DNA of 14,127 nt from JBDTMT01 sp033764095 (lineage in GTDB: Bacteria > Desulfobacterota > Binatia > HRBIN30 > CADEER01). How positions within the stretch are numbered: the first letter of the stretch is position 1; each line of letters begins with the position of its first letter. The position numbers were made by a program, and so were the translations under genes. The notes beneath the pieces were generated by a model. The model searched no databases. It was not told the DNA's origin and saw nothing but the letters and a program-made list of their open reading frames with translations. The DNA lies in the NCBI GenBank assembly GCA_033764095.1, contig JANRJF010000116.1, positions 1 through 14,127 of the forward strand, given 5' to 3'. Shown here in pieces: positions 12,764 through 14,127 of this stretch.

Positions 12764-13330
12764 ATGTCTCATCAACCGGATGTCCTGCACGGCTATTCGG
12801 TAGACGCCTATTTCTGCCTGGTGACCGACGGCCTGCTCGATCCGCGCGACCGGGTCGAGCTGCTCGATGGCGTGATCGTCGCCGAGCCACCGATGGAGCC
12901 GCCGCACGCCAGCGGCATCGCAGCCACGACCGAAGCCATCAATACGGCCGTCAGCGGTCGGGCGGCGGTCCGGATTCAGGCCCCGTTGATCGCCGACCCG
13001 TTTTCGGCGCCGGAGCCCGATATCGCCGTCGTGGTCGGCACGTGGCGCGACTACGTCGAGCGTCATCCCACCACGGCGTTGCTGGTGGTCGAGGTGTCAG
13101 ACTCCTCACTGCAGCAGGATCGCCTGTCGAAGTCGCGTATCTACGCGGGTGCTGGGATCCCAGACTACTGGATCGTCAACCTGCGTGACGATCGGGTCGA
13201 GGTGTTTCGTCGCCCCGACGCGACGCAGCGTGTCTACACCGAGCGCTTCGTCGCGACCCGCGGCGAGACGCTGGCGCTGGTGGCGCTGCCCGGCGCGACC
13301 GTCGCCGTCAACGATCTCCTCCTGCCGTAG
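12764..13330 (+). CDS. Uma2 family (DUF820) restriction endonuclease-like protein
   Basis: This 188-residue protein has the PD-(D/E)xK-like fold of the Uma2 family. The family-typical opening is present: a Tyr-x-x-Leu-like YFCLVTDGLLDPRDR, then VELLDGVIVAEPPMEPPHA. The putative metal-binding residues are D86 in APEPDIAVVV, E110 in LLVVEVSDSS and K123 in QDRLSKSRIYAGAGIPDYWI. All are present, so catalytic competence is plausible. The reading frame is open far upstream (to about 11795), but that is a shadow of the transglycosylase gene. The ATG at 12764 gives the normal family length. Uma2 proteins are usually present in many copies per genome in filamentous, myxobacterial and related lineages; their cellular role is not settled. 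The gene is single here and not part of an operon. Confidence 0.9.
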   Translation: MSHQPDVLHGYSVDAYFCLVTDGLLDPRDRVELLDGVIVAEPPMEPPHASGIAATTEAINTAVSGRAAVRIQAPLIADPFSAPEPDIAVVVGTWRDYVERHPTTALLVVEVSDSSLQQDRLSKSRIYAGAGIPDYWIVNLRDDRVEVFRRPDATQRVYTERFVATRGETLALVALPGATVAVNDLLLP

Positions 13331-13403
13331 GGGCGCCTCGGCGCGCCCGCGATTGCGGATGCGCGCTCGTATGCGATCACGGGCGCGACCAGGCGCGCCC
13401 CTA
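13328..13403. repeat. inverted repeat between convergent genes, possible bidirectional terminator
   Basis: TAGGGGCGC (13328-13336) pairs with GCGCCCCTA (13395-13403), and CGCGCCCG (13342-13349) pairs with CGGGCGCG (13380-13387). An imperfect GATTGCG.../...CGATC stem lies inside. The left arm includes the Uma2 stop codon, and the right arm ends 15 bp before the convergent gene's stop. It could end transcription from both sides, or be a dispersed intergenic repeat. Confidence 0.55.
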
Positions 13404-13417
13404 TGGCAGAAGTTGCG

Positions 13418-14127
13418 TCAGCGCGACCCGTGGCCGCGCCGCCGGCGCCACCACCAGGCGGCGCCGGCGAGCAGCAACGGCAGTGCCGATCCTCGGGGCG
13501 CCGGACCGGTCTGGCAGCCGCCGCCCGACGCGCCGCTGATCGCCTGGGCGCCGCGCGCCAGGACGGTCACCGCGCCCGGCTCGCCGCTGGCGGCGATTGC
13601 GCCGCCGCCCGGATCGCTGGCGCCGAGCACACTGACCGCCAGCTCCCGTCGTCCAGGACGAGCCCGCGCGGCGATCTCGGCACGGCAGGTGAACAGCGCC
13701 GCGCCATCGGGGATCGGGTCGACGTTGTCGAGCGCGAGGATGAGCGCCTTGACCCCGGTGCAGTCGGCATTCGCGGTGCAGCCGTGCGGGGTGAAGTAGA
13801 AGACGCTCGCGTTCTTGGCGATGGAGTCCTCGATCTGGCAATCCGGTCGCCCGCGTCGGTTGCTGGCAATGCGCAGGTCGGGCGCGAAGCCGAGCTGCAG
13901 GTCGAGCCCGGCGACCTGGTCACGGCGGGCACGCAGATGCGCCCTGAGCGTGACGGTCTCGCCCGGTGCGCCGCTGACCTGATCGAGCGACACCACCGTG
14001 CAGCGGTCGCCGCAGCCAGGTGTGGCGGTGGGCGTCGGCGGAATCGGCGTCGGCGTTGGTGCGTCTGGCTCCGGCGTGTCGGTTGGCGTCGGCGTCCACA
14101 TCCACGGGCAGTCGTCGACGCAGACCT
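13418..14127 (-). CDS. cohesin-like surface protein with Cys-TM-Arg sorting tail (partial, 5' end outside window)
   Basis: The frame stays open to the right edge, so the N-terminus is missing. The ATG at 14101 is internal: in-frame codons before it read GVCVDDCPW. The visible 235 residues begin with a Cys-containing tail of an upstream segment, then a Pro/Thr linker (WTPTPTDTPEPDAPTPTPIP), then a beta-sandwich domain starting CGDRCTVVSLDQVSGAPGET. Its pattern (GETVTLRAHL, QVAGLDLQLGFAPDLRI, DNVDPIPDGAALFTC) resembles cohesin-type domains, with extra Cys residues that could form disulfides. The C-terminus has GGGCQTGP, a hydrophobic segment SALPLLLAGAAWWW and an RRRRGHGSR end: a tripartite sorting signal like MYXO-CTERM/JDVT-CTERM. 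I infer export, Cys processing and surface display. Binding function is unknown. Confidence 0.75.
   Translation of the reverse strand, partial: VCVDDCPWMWTPTPTDTPEPDAPTPTPIPPTPTATPGCGDRCTVVSLDQVSGAPGETVTLRAHLRARRDQVAGLDLQLGFAPDLRIASNRRGRPDCQIEDSIAKNASVFYFTPHGCTANADCTGVKALILALDNVDPIPDGAALFTCRAEIAARARPGRRELAVSVLGASDPGGGAIAASGEPGAVTVLARGAQAISGASGGGCQTGPAPRGSALPLLLAGAAWWWRRRRGHGSR

Noticed and set aside
9647..13330. DUF3800-like gene plus Uma2 gene as one defence island
   Set aside because: The first lies inside the IS ends and the second lies outside, separated by an unrelated transglycosylase gene; no shared operon or orientation supports a joint system.
13990..14100. Pro/Thr-coding tandem triplets as a DNA repeat array or CRISPR
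   Set aside because: The repetition follows from the PTPTP linker codons; there is no spacer/repeat structure.

Overview
The window is a GC-rich bacterial chromosomal segment with tightly packed genes. It looks like the genome of a deltaproteobacterium-like lineage. The Pro/Thr-rich linker followed by a Cys-rich cohesin-like domain and a Cys-TM-Arg C-terminal sorting tail at the right end recalls proteins I associate with Myxococcota or Candidatus Binatia. That placement is inference only; no rRNA or other phylogenetic marker is present.

Layout, left to right. (1) Positions 5-186: a large nested palindromic intergenic repeat. (2) Positions 199-4674, minus strand: a complete five-gene branched-chain/polar amino-acid ABC uptake operon in the order livK-livH-livM-livG-livF. 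It is transcribed from a good sigma70-like promoter at 4689-4716 that leaves almost no 5' leader. (3) Positions 4837-6747, plus strand: a divergent APC-superfamily permease carrying a C-terminal universal-stress-protein-like domain. (4) Positions 6935-8416: a soluble REC-PAS-histidine kinase with no cognate response regulator in view.

(5) Positions 8443-10686: a 2,244-bp IS1595-family (ISXO2-like) insertion sequence with 26-bp terminal inverted repeats (23/26 identical). It holds a DDE transposase, a 47-codon ORF that the supplied track omits, and a convergent DUF3800-type passenger gene. The element landed in the tip of a C/G-rich hairpin repeat just behind the kinase gene. A second, inverted copy of that repeat survives intact at 10776-10813, so the pre-insertion locus can be reconstructed.

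(6) Positions 10838-12652, minus strand: a secreted protein with a C-terminal SLT lytic transglycosylase domain. (7) Positions 12764-13330, plus strand: a divergent Uma2-family nuclease-like protein. (8) Positions 13328-13403: an inverted repeat between convergent genes. (9) Positions 13418 to the right edge, minus strand: the C-terminal part of a surface protein whose gene is cut by the window.

The liv operon and the permease form an amino-acid transport neighbourhood back to back around 162 bp. The most informative part is the passenger-bearing IS1595 element and its hairpin target. I see no evidence for a CRISPR array, tRNA, rRNA or a recognisable multi-gene defence system.
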